From NCBI RefSeq assembly GCF_025677645.1, contig NZ_CP106879.1, positions 1,860,001-1,924,000 of the forward strand: 64,000 bases of DNA, written 5' to 3'. The stretch comes from Curtobacterium poinsettiae (GTDB lineage: Bacteria; Actinomycetota; Actinomycetes; Actinomycetales; Microbacteriaceae). Numbering within the stretch: position 1 is the stretch's first letter; each line of letters opens with the position of its first letter. The position numbers and the translations under genes are program-made. The notes below the pieces were generated by a model. The model was not told the DNA's origin, did not search any database, and worked only from the letters and a program-made list of their open reading frames with translations. Positions 38,259 to 46,333 of this stretch are shown here, piece after piece.

Positions 38259-39511
38259 CGGGCCACCTCCGCCACGGGGTCACGATCGACGGCCGGGAGG
38301 CTCGGCTCGGGTCCGGTGGGCAGGCTCGCGTCGACGACGGTGCCCCGGCCCGGGGTGCTCGTGATCGAGCAGGTGCCGCCGGAGAGCACGAGCCGTTCGT
38401 GGAGCCCGCGGATGCCGTGCCCGACGGTCGGCGCGCTCGTGTCGAACCCGACGCCGTCGTCGGTCACGCGGACGCCGACCTGTTCGGGCGCGTGCCGCAG
38501 GACGATCCGGACGGAGCTGGCGTCGGCGTGCGCGCGGATGTTCGCCAGGGACTCCTGGACGACCCGGAGCAGCACGACCTGGGCGTCGCGGTCGAGCGGG
38601 CCGTCGGTCGCGTCGACGGCGACGGGCGTGCCGGTCTCTCGGGTGTAGCGCTCCGCCAGGCGGTGCAGGGCCCCGGCCAGGCTGCCGCTCGTGGCACCGG
38701 CGACCCCGGCGGCGATGAGGGCGCGGGAGTCCTCGAGCGCCGCTCGTGCCGACTCCTCGAGGACCGCCAGCCGTTCGTCGAGCGCGGCACCGCGGTCGTT
38801 CGCCAGGTCCTTGCGGGCACGTTCGGTGAGCATGACGATGCCGGCGAGGTTCTGCGCGACGGTGTCGTGGATCTCGCGGGCCAGGCGCTCCCGTTCGCTC
38901 GCGACGCCCGCGCTGCGGTGGGCATCGGCGAGCGACTGCTGGGTCGCGCGGAGTTCGTCGAGGAGTTGGCGGCGCTCCTCGGACAGGCCGGCGACACTCG
39001 AGATCCACACGCCCATCGCACAGGCGCCGATCACGCTGATGCCCTCGATGAGCAGGGTGCTGACGAGGGCGTCCGGGCCCTCGGATACCTGCAGGCCGAT
39101 GCCGCTCGCGACGCCGACCGCGATCGAGAGCACGACGGCGGTGCGGACCCGTTCGGACTGCACCCAGACCAGGGGGAACGCGATGCACTGCACGAACGCG
39201 GTGCTCGGCACGACGGCGGGCAACACCAGGGCGGCGACGAGGACCAGCGGCACGAAGGCCGCGGCGGCACGGGGGTTGTCGTAGCCGCGGTGCCCGAACA
39301 GGGCGTAGGCGACGACGAGCACCACGACCGCCGTGTAGGCCGGCCAGCGGGTACCCCACGGCGACCACCCGAACACGGTGATCACGGCGGTGAGGAGCAT
39401 CGTGCCCGCGAAGAAGACGTGCAACCACCGGTTGCGCATCCACGTCTCGCCGTTCATGACGACAGCATCCCATCGATGCAGGACCGCGGAGCGGTTCTCC
39501 ACAGGGGGCAT
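38255..39511 (-). CDS. Sensor histidine kinase, HisKA_3 (NarL-partner) type
   Basis: The protein is 418 residues from ATG 39511. Six hydrophobic segments (about 31-172) with very short loops suggest sensing within the membrane. A coiled linker leads to the HisKA_3 domain with H215 in REIHDTVAQN, and an HATPase domain with VTDDGVGFD and GHGIRGLHERL. ATG 39511 is chosen because it couples to the exporter stop (TGATG) and has AAGGA upstream. A longer frame to 39610 would overlap the permease gene, and ATG 39457 is a weaker option. Confidence 0.88.
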   Translation of the reverse strand: MPPVENRSAVLHRWDAVVMNGETWMRNRWLHVFFAGTMLLTAVITVFGWSPWGTRWPAYTAVVVLVVAYALFGHRGYDNPRAAAAFVPLVLVAALVLPAVVPSTAFVQCIAFPLVWVQSERVRTAVVLSIAVGVASGIGLQVSEGPDALVSTLLIEGISVIGACAMGVWISSVAGLSEERRQLLDELRATQQSLADAHRSAGVASERERLAREIHDTVAQNLAGIVMLTERARKDLANDRGAALDERLAVLEESARAALEDSRALIAAGVAGATSGSLAGALHRLAERYTRETGTPVAVDATDGPLDRDAQVVLLRVVQESLANIRAHADASSVRIVLRHAPEQVGVRVTDDGVGFDTSAPTVGHGIRGLHERLVLSGGTCSITSTPGRGTVVDASLPTGPEPSLPAVDRDPVAEVAR

Positions 39512-40308
39512 CAGGCGTCCTTGCGGTTCCACCGGAACGTCAGCAGGCAGGCCACCGTGCCCAGGACCAGCCATGCTGCCAACACGAGGGCTCCGAGGCC
39601 GAGGTGCCACGCGCCTCCCGGCTCACCCGACTCGAACGCACCGGGCAGGAAGACGGACCGCATGCCGGACGCCATCCAGCGCAGGGGGAAGACGGAGGCG
39701 ACGTCCTGCAACCAGGTGGGGAGCTGCGTGAAGGGCAGGTAGACGCCGGAGATGAACTGCAGCACCAGCACGATCGGGACGATGGTGGCGGTGGCGCGCC
39801 GGCCCTCGCGGGGGAGCGCCGAGACCGCGATGCCGAGGACGCAGCTGGTGGCGATGCCGAGGACCATCACGCCGGCGAAGACACCCCAGTTGCTCGCGTC
39901 GGTCGGGAGGTCGACGCCGAAGACCAGGCTCGCGATCGCCAGCAGCAGTGCGGTCTGCACGAGCGTGGTGACGAGGACCATGCCGATCTTGCCGACGAAG
40001 TACGACAGGACGGGGAGCGGTGTGCCGCCGAGGCGCTTCAACGTGCCGTCGCTGCGCTCGGTGGCGATGTCGACGCCGAGGGACTGCGTGCCGGAGAGCA
40101 GGATGCCCGTCGCCACCAGGCCGGGCAGGTAGTAGGTGGCGTAGTCGACGCTGACGTCGGGGCCGGCCTGGATGTCGGCGGCGCCGGAGAACGCCACCGA
40201 GAACAGCGCCAGCATGATGATCGGGAACAGGAAGGTGAAGAAGACCGCATCGGGAGCGCGGAAGTAGGAGCGGATCTCGTACGAGATGCGGCTGGTCGCT
40301 GTCTTCAC
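39511..40308 (-). CDS. ABC-2 type exporter permease
   Basis: This 265-residue protein has six membrane segments, beginning RSYFRAPDAVFFTFLFPIIMLALFSVAF, and the ABC-2 segment LVLQFISGVYLPFTQLPTWLQDVASVFPLRW. Such permeases export drugs, lipids or antibiotics. The GTG start at 40308 overlaps the ATPase stop, and its own stop touches the kinase start. Confidence 0.88.
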   Translation of the reverse strand: MKTATSRISYEIRSYFRAPDAVFFTFLFPIIMLALFSVAFSGAADIQAGPDVSVDYATYYLPGLVATGILLSGTQSLGVDIATERSDGTLKRLGGTPLPVLSYFVGKIGMVLVTTLVQTALLLAIASLVFGVDLPTDASNWGVFAGVMVLGIATSCVLGIAVSALPREGRRATATIVPIVLVLQFISGVYLPFTQLPTWLQDVASVFPLRWMASGMRSVFLPGAFESGEPGGAWHLGLGALVLAAWLVLGTVACLLTFRWNRKDA

Positions 40309-41144
40309 TGCTGTCCCACCATGTCGAGGTAGACGTCCTCGAGGGACGGGCGGATGACTTCGAGGTCGTGCATGGCCGTGGTGTTGCTGCGGATGAGCGC
40401 TGTGGGGTCGGTGGTGCGCGCGTCGTGGTGTTCGCCGCCGTCGTCGCGCCAGCGGACCCGGGGTGTGCGAGCCTCGGCGTCGCCGATCTCGTCGATGGGT
40501 GCGAGGTCGAGCAGCTTCCCGGCGGCGATCACCGCGGCACGGTCGGCGAGCTGGGCGGCTTCGTCGAGGTAGTGCGTGGTGAGCAGGATCGTCGTGCCCT
40601 CGTGCTGCACCTGGCGCAGGAGGTCCCAGAACTGCCGGCGGGCCTCGGGGTCGAAGCCCGTCGTCGGTTCGTCGAGGAACAGGACCTCCGGGCGGCCGAT
40701 GATGCCGAGGGCGACGTCGACACGGCGGCGCTGGCCTCCCGACAGTCGGCTGATGCGGGTGTTGCGCTGCGTCTCGAGCCCCGTCGCGGTGAGGAGTTCC
40801 TCGACGCTGCGGTGCTTCGGGTAGAGCGTCGCGAAGTGGTTCAGCTGCTCGGCGACGGTGACGTTCGGGGACTCCGCGCTGGTCTGCAGGACGATGCCGA
40901 TGCGTGCGTTGTGGCTGCGGCTCGTCCGTGCCGGGTCGTGGCCGAGGACGCGGACCTCGCCGGCGGTGCGGGAGCGGTACCCCTCGAGGATCTCGACCGT
41001 CGTGGACTTGCCGGCACCGTTCGGGCCGAGCAGAGCGAAGGTCTCGCCCCGTTCGATCGTGAAGGAGACGTCGTCCACGGCACGTTTGCCGGTGGCGTAC
41101 TGCTTGCCGAGGTGCTGGACCTCGATGGCGGGGGACTCGGGCAT
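40305..41144 (-). CDS. ABC transporter ATP-binding protein, drug-export (DrrA-like) type
   Basis: This 279-residue ATPase has Walker A GPNGAGKST, signature LSGGQRRR and Walker B VLFLDEPTTGFDPEARR, as in daunorubicin-resistance type ATPases. The C-terminal regulatory part ends PSLEDVYLDMVG, the usual contact region for the permease. The start at ATG 41144 begins a four-gene overlapping operon with permease, kinase and response regulator. Confidence 0.92.
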   Translation of the reverse strand: MPESPAIEVQHLGKQYATGKRAVDDVSFTIERGETFALLGPNGAGKSTTVEILEGYRSRTAGEVRVLGHDPARTSRSHNARIGIVLQTSAESPNVTVAEQLNHFATLYPKHRSVEELLTATGLETQRNTRISRLSGGQRRRVDVALGIIGRPEVLFLDEPTTGFDPEARRQFWDLLRQVQHEGTTILLTTHYLDEAAQLADRAAVIAAGKLLDLAPIDEIGDAEARTPRVRWRDDGGEHHDARTTDPTALIRSNTTAMHDLEVIRPSLEDVYLDMVGQQ

Positions 41145-41351
41145 GGGTCCAGCTTCGCCGCCGGCTCGCTTTGCGGGATCGGCTGAGGCGGTGGTCTCGG
41201 CATCGTCCGATCGGGGGATGGTGCCGGACTGGAGGCGCGGTGCGGGTTGGTCGTCCACAGGGCGTTCCACGGATGGCCGCGTCCGGCAACTCCTCTGATA
41301 TGTTGCCCACGGGGAAGCGGTGCAGACCGCGACGGCGAGACGGGGGAGACG

Positions 41352-41630
41352 ATGGCCGATCTGCAAGTGTCGTGGAGCACGCTCGAAGCCGTGCACGGCG
41401 CACTCGAGAAGGCGACGGAGACGTTCAGCGGGGACGCGCTGCCCGCGGAGGGTGGGGCGTTCGGCGCTGACGACGTCGCGCAGGCGTTCGCGACCTTCCG
41501 GACGGCGCAGCAACGATCCGCCGAGTGGCTCGCCGACACCAGCCGCACGCTCGGCCAGTACGCGAAGGACACGAAGTCGCTGTTCGCCGACGCGGACGAC
41601 GACCTGGCTGGCAAGGCCGGGGGTGAGTGA
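41352..41630 (+). CDS. WXG100-like small helical protein
   Basis: This 92-residue protein starts at ATG 41352 behind GGGGGAGA. It is predicted to be all-helical, with a central SxxWL-like turn (SAEWLADTS) rather than a strict WXG. The length and the position just before a protein with a WXG-like N-terminal domain fit an ESX/type VII substrate or chaperone partner. Its stop overlaps the next start (TGATG), so the two proteins are made in a fixed ratio. No ESX secretion ATPase is visible in the window. Confidence 0.6.
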   Translation: MADLQVSWSTLEAVHGALEKATETFSGDALPAEGGAFGADDVAQAFATFRTAQQRSAEWLADTSRTLGQYAKDTKSLFADADDDLAGKAGGE

Positions 41631-43366
41631 TGGCCGCCGATCCCCTCGCCGGTGACCCGGGAGCGATCGCGAAGCTCTCCAGCGCGCTCGCCGACCACCA
41701 GGACGACATCCGCACCGGAGTGCACCACGTCATCGGTGCACAGCACGATGCGGACGGGTGGAGGGGAGCCTCGAAGGACCGGTTCGCCGCCACCGTCGGT
41801 ACCGTCGCTCCCGCCGCCCAGCGGATCATCGGCCGGCTCGACGCTGCCATCGACGTGCTCGACACCTACGCGGACGCCGTGCAGCAGATCCAGGACGAGG
41901 CCGAACGCATCCAGTCCGCCCAGCTGCGCAACGCCGTGGACTCGGTGACGAACGCCGCATCGATGGGCAGCGCGGAGTCGGCCGCGTCCGGCAGCGACGC
42001 CACCGAAGCCGACAGTCGGCGCCTGGACCGCCTGCAGAGCGATGCCGACGACCTCGCGGCCGCCGCGAAGCGACTGGACGCCGAGTGGGACGCGCTCGTC
42101 GAACGGCGGGCGGCGGCCGACCGCGCGGCCGCCGCTGGTCTGTCCGACAGCGACGTGCTCGGAGTCGCCCCCGGGTACGCCGGGTCGCTCGCCGCCATGA
42201 GCGACGCCGACTTCCTGCGAGCCGTGGCCGGGATGCCGCCTGAGGTGCTCGCCGGACAGGGCAAGGGCGTCGCAGACCGAATTGCGAGTATGCCGCCCGA
42301 CGTCGTGCAGGCGTGGTGGGACGGGCTCGGCGGGCGCGGGACCGCGGGGGAGCACTCGACGGCGCAGGACGCGCTCATCACGGCGTTGCCCGCGGTGATC
42401 GGCAACCTGAACGGGGTGCCGTACTGGGCGCGGGACCAGGCGAACCGGCTGAGTGCGCAGCGGGCGTACGAGCAAGCGACTGAGGCTCTGGGCAAGGCCC
42501 AGAAGGCGTACGGCAAGGCGGTCGGGCGCGCTGCGCTGGCTGACGCGCGCCGGGCGCTGATCGCGGCGCAAGAGCGGTACAACCAGCTCAACAACTTCGC
42601 GGCCGGGGCGAGGACGGACCTCAACCTCCGCTATCCCCTCCCGCGACAGATGGTGGCGTTCCGCGACGGCAAGCCGCCGTTGGGCGCGTTCTCGGTCGGC
42701 GACCTGGACAGCGCGAGCAGCGTCACCTTCCTCGTCCCCGGGATGGGCAGTTCGCTGGCGGACACCACGCAGTACATGCGGACAGGGTCGACCGTGCAGC
42801 AGTCGCAACAGCAGATGAGTGGCGATGCCAGCGCCTACGTGACCTGGCTCGGCTACGAAGCACCCCCGAACTTCGTGGCAACCGGTGACACTGCCGTCTT
42901 CCACGAAGACTCGGCGCGTGCCGGGGCTGCGAACCTCGCCGCAGATCTTGCCGCAGTCCGCACAACCAGACCAGACGTTCAGCTGAACGTCGTGGCGCAC
43001 TCGTACGGCTCGACGACTGCCGCGATCGCGCTCGCGCACGACGCCGCTCTGCGCGTCCACTCCTTCGTCACGCTCGGATCGGCGGGCATCCCTTCGTCCG
43101 TGCCCGATGCCGCAGCGACCAATGCGGCCCACATGTATGCTGCGCAGGCTGACGAGAAGTGGGACATCGCCGCGTTCGGGCGCACGTTCAGTGATCCGCA
43201 CCGTGCAGACCCCGCCCAGGCATTCGGCGCGACGGAGATACACACGGATGGATCGAAGACGGTGAACGTACACGACCTTGCCGCCGACCCTGATTCCGGG
43301 AACATCGGCTACCTCGACAGCGGCACGAAGACGCTGTTGGGAACAGCGAAAGCGACCATGCCGTGA
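41630..43366 (+). CDS. DUF1023-type alpha/beta hydrolase with WXG100-like N-terminal domain
   Basis: The protein has 578 residues. The first 100 residues are helical with DGWRGASKDRF, a WXG-type hairpin used for type VII export. A long coiled-coil region follows (about 100-330), then the hydrolase domain, with the serine nucleophile in VVAHSYGSTTA (S458), LVPGMGSS at the oxyanion strand and a late HD (VNVHD) as candidate histidine. There is no Sec signal. Domain order resembles secreted LXG-type toxins and DUF1023 lipases. It is directly followed by four paralogous lipoprotein genes, the first overlapping it by GTGA, which suggests an effector with surface immunity proteins; that role is inference. 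Confidence 0.75.
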   Translation: MAADPLAGDPGAIAKLSSALADHQDDIRTGVHHVIGAQHDADGWRGASKDRFAATVGTVAPAAQRIIGRLDAAIDVLDTYADAVQQIQDEAERIQSAQLRNAVDSVTNAASMGSAESAASGSDATEADSRRLDRLQSDADDLAAAAKRLDAEWDALVERRAAADRAAAAGLSDSDVLGVAPGYAGSLAAMSDADFLRAVAGMPPEVLAGQGKGVADRIASMPPDVVQAWWDGLGGRGTAGEHSTAQDALITALPAVIGNLNGVPYWARDQANRLSAQRAYEQATEALGKAQKAYGKAVGRAALADARRALIAAQERYNQLNNFAAGARTDLNLRYPLPRQMVAFRDGKPPLGAFSVGDLDSASSVTFLVPGMGSSLADTTQYMRTGSTVQQSQQQMSGDASAYVTWLGYEAPPNFVATGDTAVFHEDSARAGAANLAADLAAVRTTRPDVQLNVVAHSYGSTTAAIALAHDAALRVHSFVTLGSAGIPSSVPDAAATNAAHMYAAQADEKWDIAAFGRTFSDPHRADPAQAFGATEIHTDGSKTVNVHDLAADPDSGNIGYLDSGTKTLLGTAKATMP

Positions 43367-43842
43367 ACAGCCTGTCGAAGTCGCTCCTCGGGTTCGTCGC
43401 CGTGGTGGGGCTACTCACGACGGTGACGGCCTGTGGTTCGAACGGGGGAGACGAGATGCAACCAGATGAGGCGAAGCAGAACGCCGTGGCGTTCCTGCGG
43501 GAGACGATGGACCACGAACCGCTGGCTTGGCCCGAGGTCCCAGAGCCGGTGGCCACGCGATGCGCCGATGGGGACGACGGAGTCCGGTTCCAGTACCTCG
43601 TGACGATCGACCAGAAGACCGATCCGAAGGAACTCGCCACTTCGTTCGAGGAGTTCTGGAGGACGAAGGGACTCGACGTGCAACCTTCGCAGGAGGACTT
43701 CGGGAAGTACGGCATCGCCTACTCGGCAACTGCGCGTGCGGACGGGAAGCCGTGGGGCTCGTTCCAGTTCAGTGAGCGGGGCATCAGCCTCTACGTCGAC
43801 TCTCAGTGCGCCGAGGGTTCTCCGGATGACTACGAGGACTGA
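43363..43842 (+). CDS. Tandem lipoprotein 1 (candidate immunity protein)
   Basis: This 159-residue protein has a signal peptide with lipobox TVTAC, then a domain shared with the next three genes: DEAKQNAVAFL, WPEVPEPV, DGVRFQYLV, EEFWRTKGLDVQPSQEDFG, SATARADG and DSQCAEGSPDD. Two conserved cysteines outside the lipobox (in ATRC and DSQC) may form a disulphide. It is coupled to the hydrolase gene by a GTGA overlap. Anchored on the outer membrane face, it would be placed to meet an exported hydrolase. Confidence 0.75.
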   Translation: MNSLSKSLLGFVAVVGLLTTVTACGSNGGDEMQPDEAKQNAVAFLRETMDHEPLAWPEVPEPVATRCADGDDGVRFQYLVTIDQKTDPKELATSFEEFWRTKGLDVQPSQEDFGKYGIAYSATARADGKPWGSFQFSERGISLYVDSQCAEGSPDDYED

Positions 43843-44028
43843 TCGGTGTGGTCCAGGAGACTCCGCATCCGACGGACGCACGCGGCGGTGACCGAGTACC
43901 GGCTCCTGCATCCGCTACCGCGGTCCGTCCGCGACGGCTTGATCGTCAGCCCCTCCGACTCGCAGGGACGCAGGGACGCGGGTGCCGGGTACCAGGCGAA
44001 CGCGAGCCGCACCAGCCTGCGCTCGTCG

Positions 44029-44484
44029 GTGGGACGGCGGCTCACCGGGGCTGCGGTTGCGCTGTTCCTCACGACCGTGCTCGTTGGATGCGCGACAGGA
44101 GGGAAGACCATGACCCCCGAAGAAGCGCAGAGAGATGCCCTGACGTTGCTCGACCAGACCACGGCGTCCGCCGACCTCGACTGGTCGTCGCCGGGGGAAC
44201 CCGTCAGCAAGGAATGTCCCAAGGGTGTCCGCTACCAATACATGGTGCACGCTCCGGTCACCTCGAAGCAGGCCGAACTCGCTGACTCTCTGTCGGAGTT
44301 CTGGCGCTCCAGAGGACTCGAGGTCGAACGCAGCCAGCAGGATTTCGGGTCGAAGTACGGCAGGGTGTACGGAGCGACGGCGAAGGCAGACGGTAATGCT
44401 GGCGCAGCCTTCGAGATCACGAACGGGAACGCACTCGTCTCCGTCAACTCCCAGTGCGTTGCTGGCTCGCCCGATGACGAATGA
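44029..44484 (+). CDS. Tandem lipoprotein 2
   Basis: From GTG 44029 the product is 151 residues. It has a compact signal peptide MGRRLTGAAVALFLTTVLVGC and the shared domain (TPEEAQRDALTLL, GVRYQYMV, EFWRSRGLEVERSQQDFG, GATAKADG, NSQCVAGSPDDE). The frame stays open back to GTG 43846, but that extension is arginine-rich, precedes the signal segment and is probably not translated. The ribosome site before 44029 is weak, so the start is uncertain. Confidence 0.65.
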   Translation: MGRRLTGAAVALFLTTVLVGCATGGKTMTPEEAQRDALTLLDQTTASADLDWSSPGEPVSKECPKGVRYQYMVHAPVTSKQAELADSLSEFWRSRGLEVERSQQDFGSKYGRVYGATAKADGNAGAAFEITNGNALVSVNSQCVAGSPDDE

Positions 44485-44565
44485 CAACCGTGGTGCGGCG
44501 GCTGAAGACAGCACGACCGCAGCTGTGGAGCGGGGGCCAGTCGTGGCGAAGGTGACCCTACCGTG

Positions 44566-45033
44566 ATGGTGGAGCAACGCATCGGGCTCGTCGTGTTGAC
44601 GGCGAGTTTGTTGACCGTGGGCCTCACGGCCTGTGCAGGAGGGAGCCGATCGACGCACACCCCCGAGGACGCGAAGGCCGAGGCCTTGCAACTGCTCCGC
44701 AAGACCGAGAAAGCCGTGGACGTGTCGTGGCCAGACACCCCGGAACCGACCGCCGAGCCGTGCGATGACGGCGTGCGCTTCGCCTACTTCGTCCCGGTGT
44801 CGGTCGACAACGACGCCAAGGCGACCGCCAAGTCGCTTCGGCAGTTCTGGGAGTCGGAAGGCCTTCGAGTATCGCCGTCCGAGACGGATTTCGGTACGAG
44901 GGGCACGCTCTACTCGGCGACTGCCGACCGGGACGGTGCGGGAGGAGCGGCGTACCAGATCAGTTCGACGTCGGTCGCGGTGCAAGTGACCTCTCCGTGC
45001 GCAACGGGGTCCGTGCACGATCAGGACGAGTGA
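44566..45033 (+). CDS. Tandem lipoprotein 3
   Basis: This is a 155-residue lipoprotein (start ATG 44566; GTG 44563 is also in frame). It has lipobox LTAC and the shared domain: TPEDAKAEALQLL, WPDTPEPT, DDGVRFAYFV, QFWESEGLRVSPSETDFG, SATADRDG and TSPCATGS. The second conserved cysteine is kept. It follows copy 2 by about 80 bases without an obvious promoter. Confidence 0.7.
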   Translation: MVEQRIGLVVLTASLLTVGLTACAGGSRSTHTPEDAKAEALQLLRKTEKAVDVSWPDTPEPTAEPCDDGVRFAYFVPVSVDNDAKATAKSLRQFWESEGLRVSPSETDFGTRGTLYSATADRDGAGGAAYQISSTSVAVQVTSPCATGSVHDQDE

Positions 45034-45058
45034 CGGCGTCGAGGCGGGGGCGGCTGCG

Positions 45059-45550
45059 ATGATGAGGCGTGTGGACAAGCCGATGACCGCTGCCGCTCTG
45101 GCCGGCACGATTGCCCTCGTGCTCTCGGGGTGCGGGATGGCAGGGCCGAGCGAGACCATGACCATGGACGAAGCGCGCTCGCAGGCCGTGACGGAACTCC
45201 GGTCGGTCCTGGAACTCGCTCCCGACACATGGCCGCAGGAAGTCCCGAAGCCGGTCGCGAACGACTGCCAGGTCGACGGGCAGAAGGCGGTGCAGTTCAG
45301 CTACTACGTCGAGGTGGACAGACCGGATGACCCGCGGGTGCTCGTCGAACAGGCCAGTGAACACTGGAGAAAGCAAGGGTACGAGCTCGCAACGACGCGG
45401 ACCGAGATGGACGCAGCGACGGGTGACGTTTCCGCTGTGGTCGCGCGCGCCGACGGCAAGCCTCGTGCGTCGATCGCAGCCACGAAGATCCGCGCGCACG
45501 TCAACGTGGACTCGCGCTGCGTGCTCGGGGACCCGGACGACTACCGATGA
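45059..45550 (+). CDS. Tandem lipoprotein 4 (most divergent)
   Basis: This 163-residue lipoprotein has lipobox VLSGC and a more diverged copy of the domain: TMDEARSQAVTEL, WPQEVPKPVANDC, VQFSYYV, EHWRKQGYELATTRTEMD, VVARADGKP and DSRCVLGDPDD. The DFG motif of the other three is lost. ATG 45059 and ATG 45062 are adjacent possible starts. A family-A hairpin follows at 45573-45620 and ends the array. Confidence 0.7.
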   Translation: MMRRVDKPMTAAALAGTIALVLSGCGMAGPSETMTMDEARSQAVTELRSVLELAPDTWPQEVPKPVANDCQVDGQKAVQFSYYVEVDRPDDPRVLVEQASEHWRKQGYELATTRTEMDAATGDVSAVVARADGKPRASIAATKIRAHVNVDSRCVLGDPDDYR

Positions 45551-45572
45551 CGCCCTGATGACGAATGAGTTC

Positions 45573-45620
45573 TGACGGTTCTGGTTCGCGATCGTCGGGG
45601 ATCGCGAACCAGAACCGTCA
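45573..45620. terminator. Family-A long hairpin, copy 3
   Basis: TGACGGTTCTGGTTCGCGAT (45573-45592) and ATCGCGAACCAGAACCGTCA (45601-45620) are perfectly complementary over 20 bases with an eight-base loop. It lies between the convergent lipoprotein array and the gene at 45626, five bases before the latter's stop codon. Confidence 0.75.
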
Positions 45621-45625
45621 CGACT

Positions 45626-46216
45626 TCAGTACTGCGGGCGGATCCAGTCGGTCGGTGCCACGAAGCGGGCGCGGGGCAGGACCTCGTCCGGCTCGGTGGT
45701 CCGCACGTTCGTGATGAACGTGTCCTCGCCGTACTCCGACAAGCGGCGGGCGATGCCGTCGCGTACGTCGATCGCCAGCGTCGTGCGGGTCGCCGGGTCC
45801 CCGCGGTGCTCGAAGGTCACCAGGATCGAATGCTCGCCGATGTGCTGGACCAGGATCGGGTGGAAGCTCTCGGGGCCGCGACCCCAACGGAGCATCAGGT
45901 CGGGCACGGCCATCCGGACGACGGGATCGGAGACCATGCTCCGGGCGAACGACACCTCGTGCGGACCGTCGTCGGGCTCGTGGAGCACGCCCTCGCGGTA
46001 GGAGACCGGCTTGGCGCGCTGACGGACGAGCGTTCAGGTCTGCGCGGCCTCGTCGATGTCGACGCGGAACTGCCAGTGCTGCTGTCGGGACTCCTGGTGC
46101 AGGCCTCGAGGACGTACCGGGCGGGACGGCGGGGGCGGCGAGCTCTCAGCGATCGCGGGACCGTCGGGCCGGGTGAGGAGCTCGTCGAAACGCACGGTGC
46201 CAGCATGGCGCACCAC
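45626..46216 (-). pseudogene. Small hypothetical gene split by an in-frame TGA
   Basis: Two open segments in the same minus-strand frame are separated only by a TGA at 46034-46036. The 5' segment (GTG 46216 or 46213) encodes about 60 residues ending VDIDEAAQT. The 3' segment continues TLVRQRAKPVSYREGVLHEPDDGPHEV and reaches DWIRPQY, about 136 residues, with normal GC-rich codon use. If read separately, the 3' segment would have to start at GTG 45988 and lose conserved-looking upstream text. One broken gene or two small genes are both possible. Family not recognised. Confidence 0.4.
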
Positions 46217-46333
46217 GTGCCGTAGACCGCACCCCTGACGGGCGGGAGGCGCGGGGCGGGGTGGTGCCGGGCCTCCAGGCCGTGGGGTGGTCGCGTCAGG
46301 TTGCGTCAAGCAACGTGCGCGTAGACCGGGAGG

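Noticed and set aside
39512..39610. Longer histidine kinase starting at 39610
   Set aside because: It would overlap about 100 bases of the ABC-2 permease gene; ATG 39511 has a ribosome site and fits the coupling pattern.
43363..45550. Four tandem repeats read as a CRISPR or DNA repeat array
   Set aside because: The similarity is at protein level between four complete genes; there are no short identical DNA repeats with spacers.
45601..46036. Selenocysteine or stop-codon reassignment to explain the in-frame TGAs
   Set aside because: TGA is used as the normal stop by nearly every gene in the window, and no selenocysteine insertion hairpin was seen after either site.
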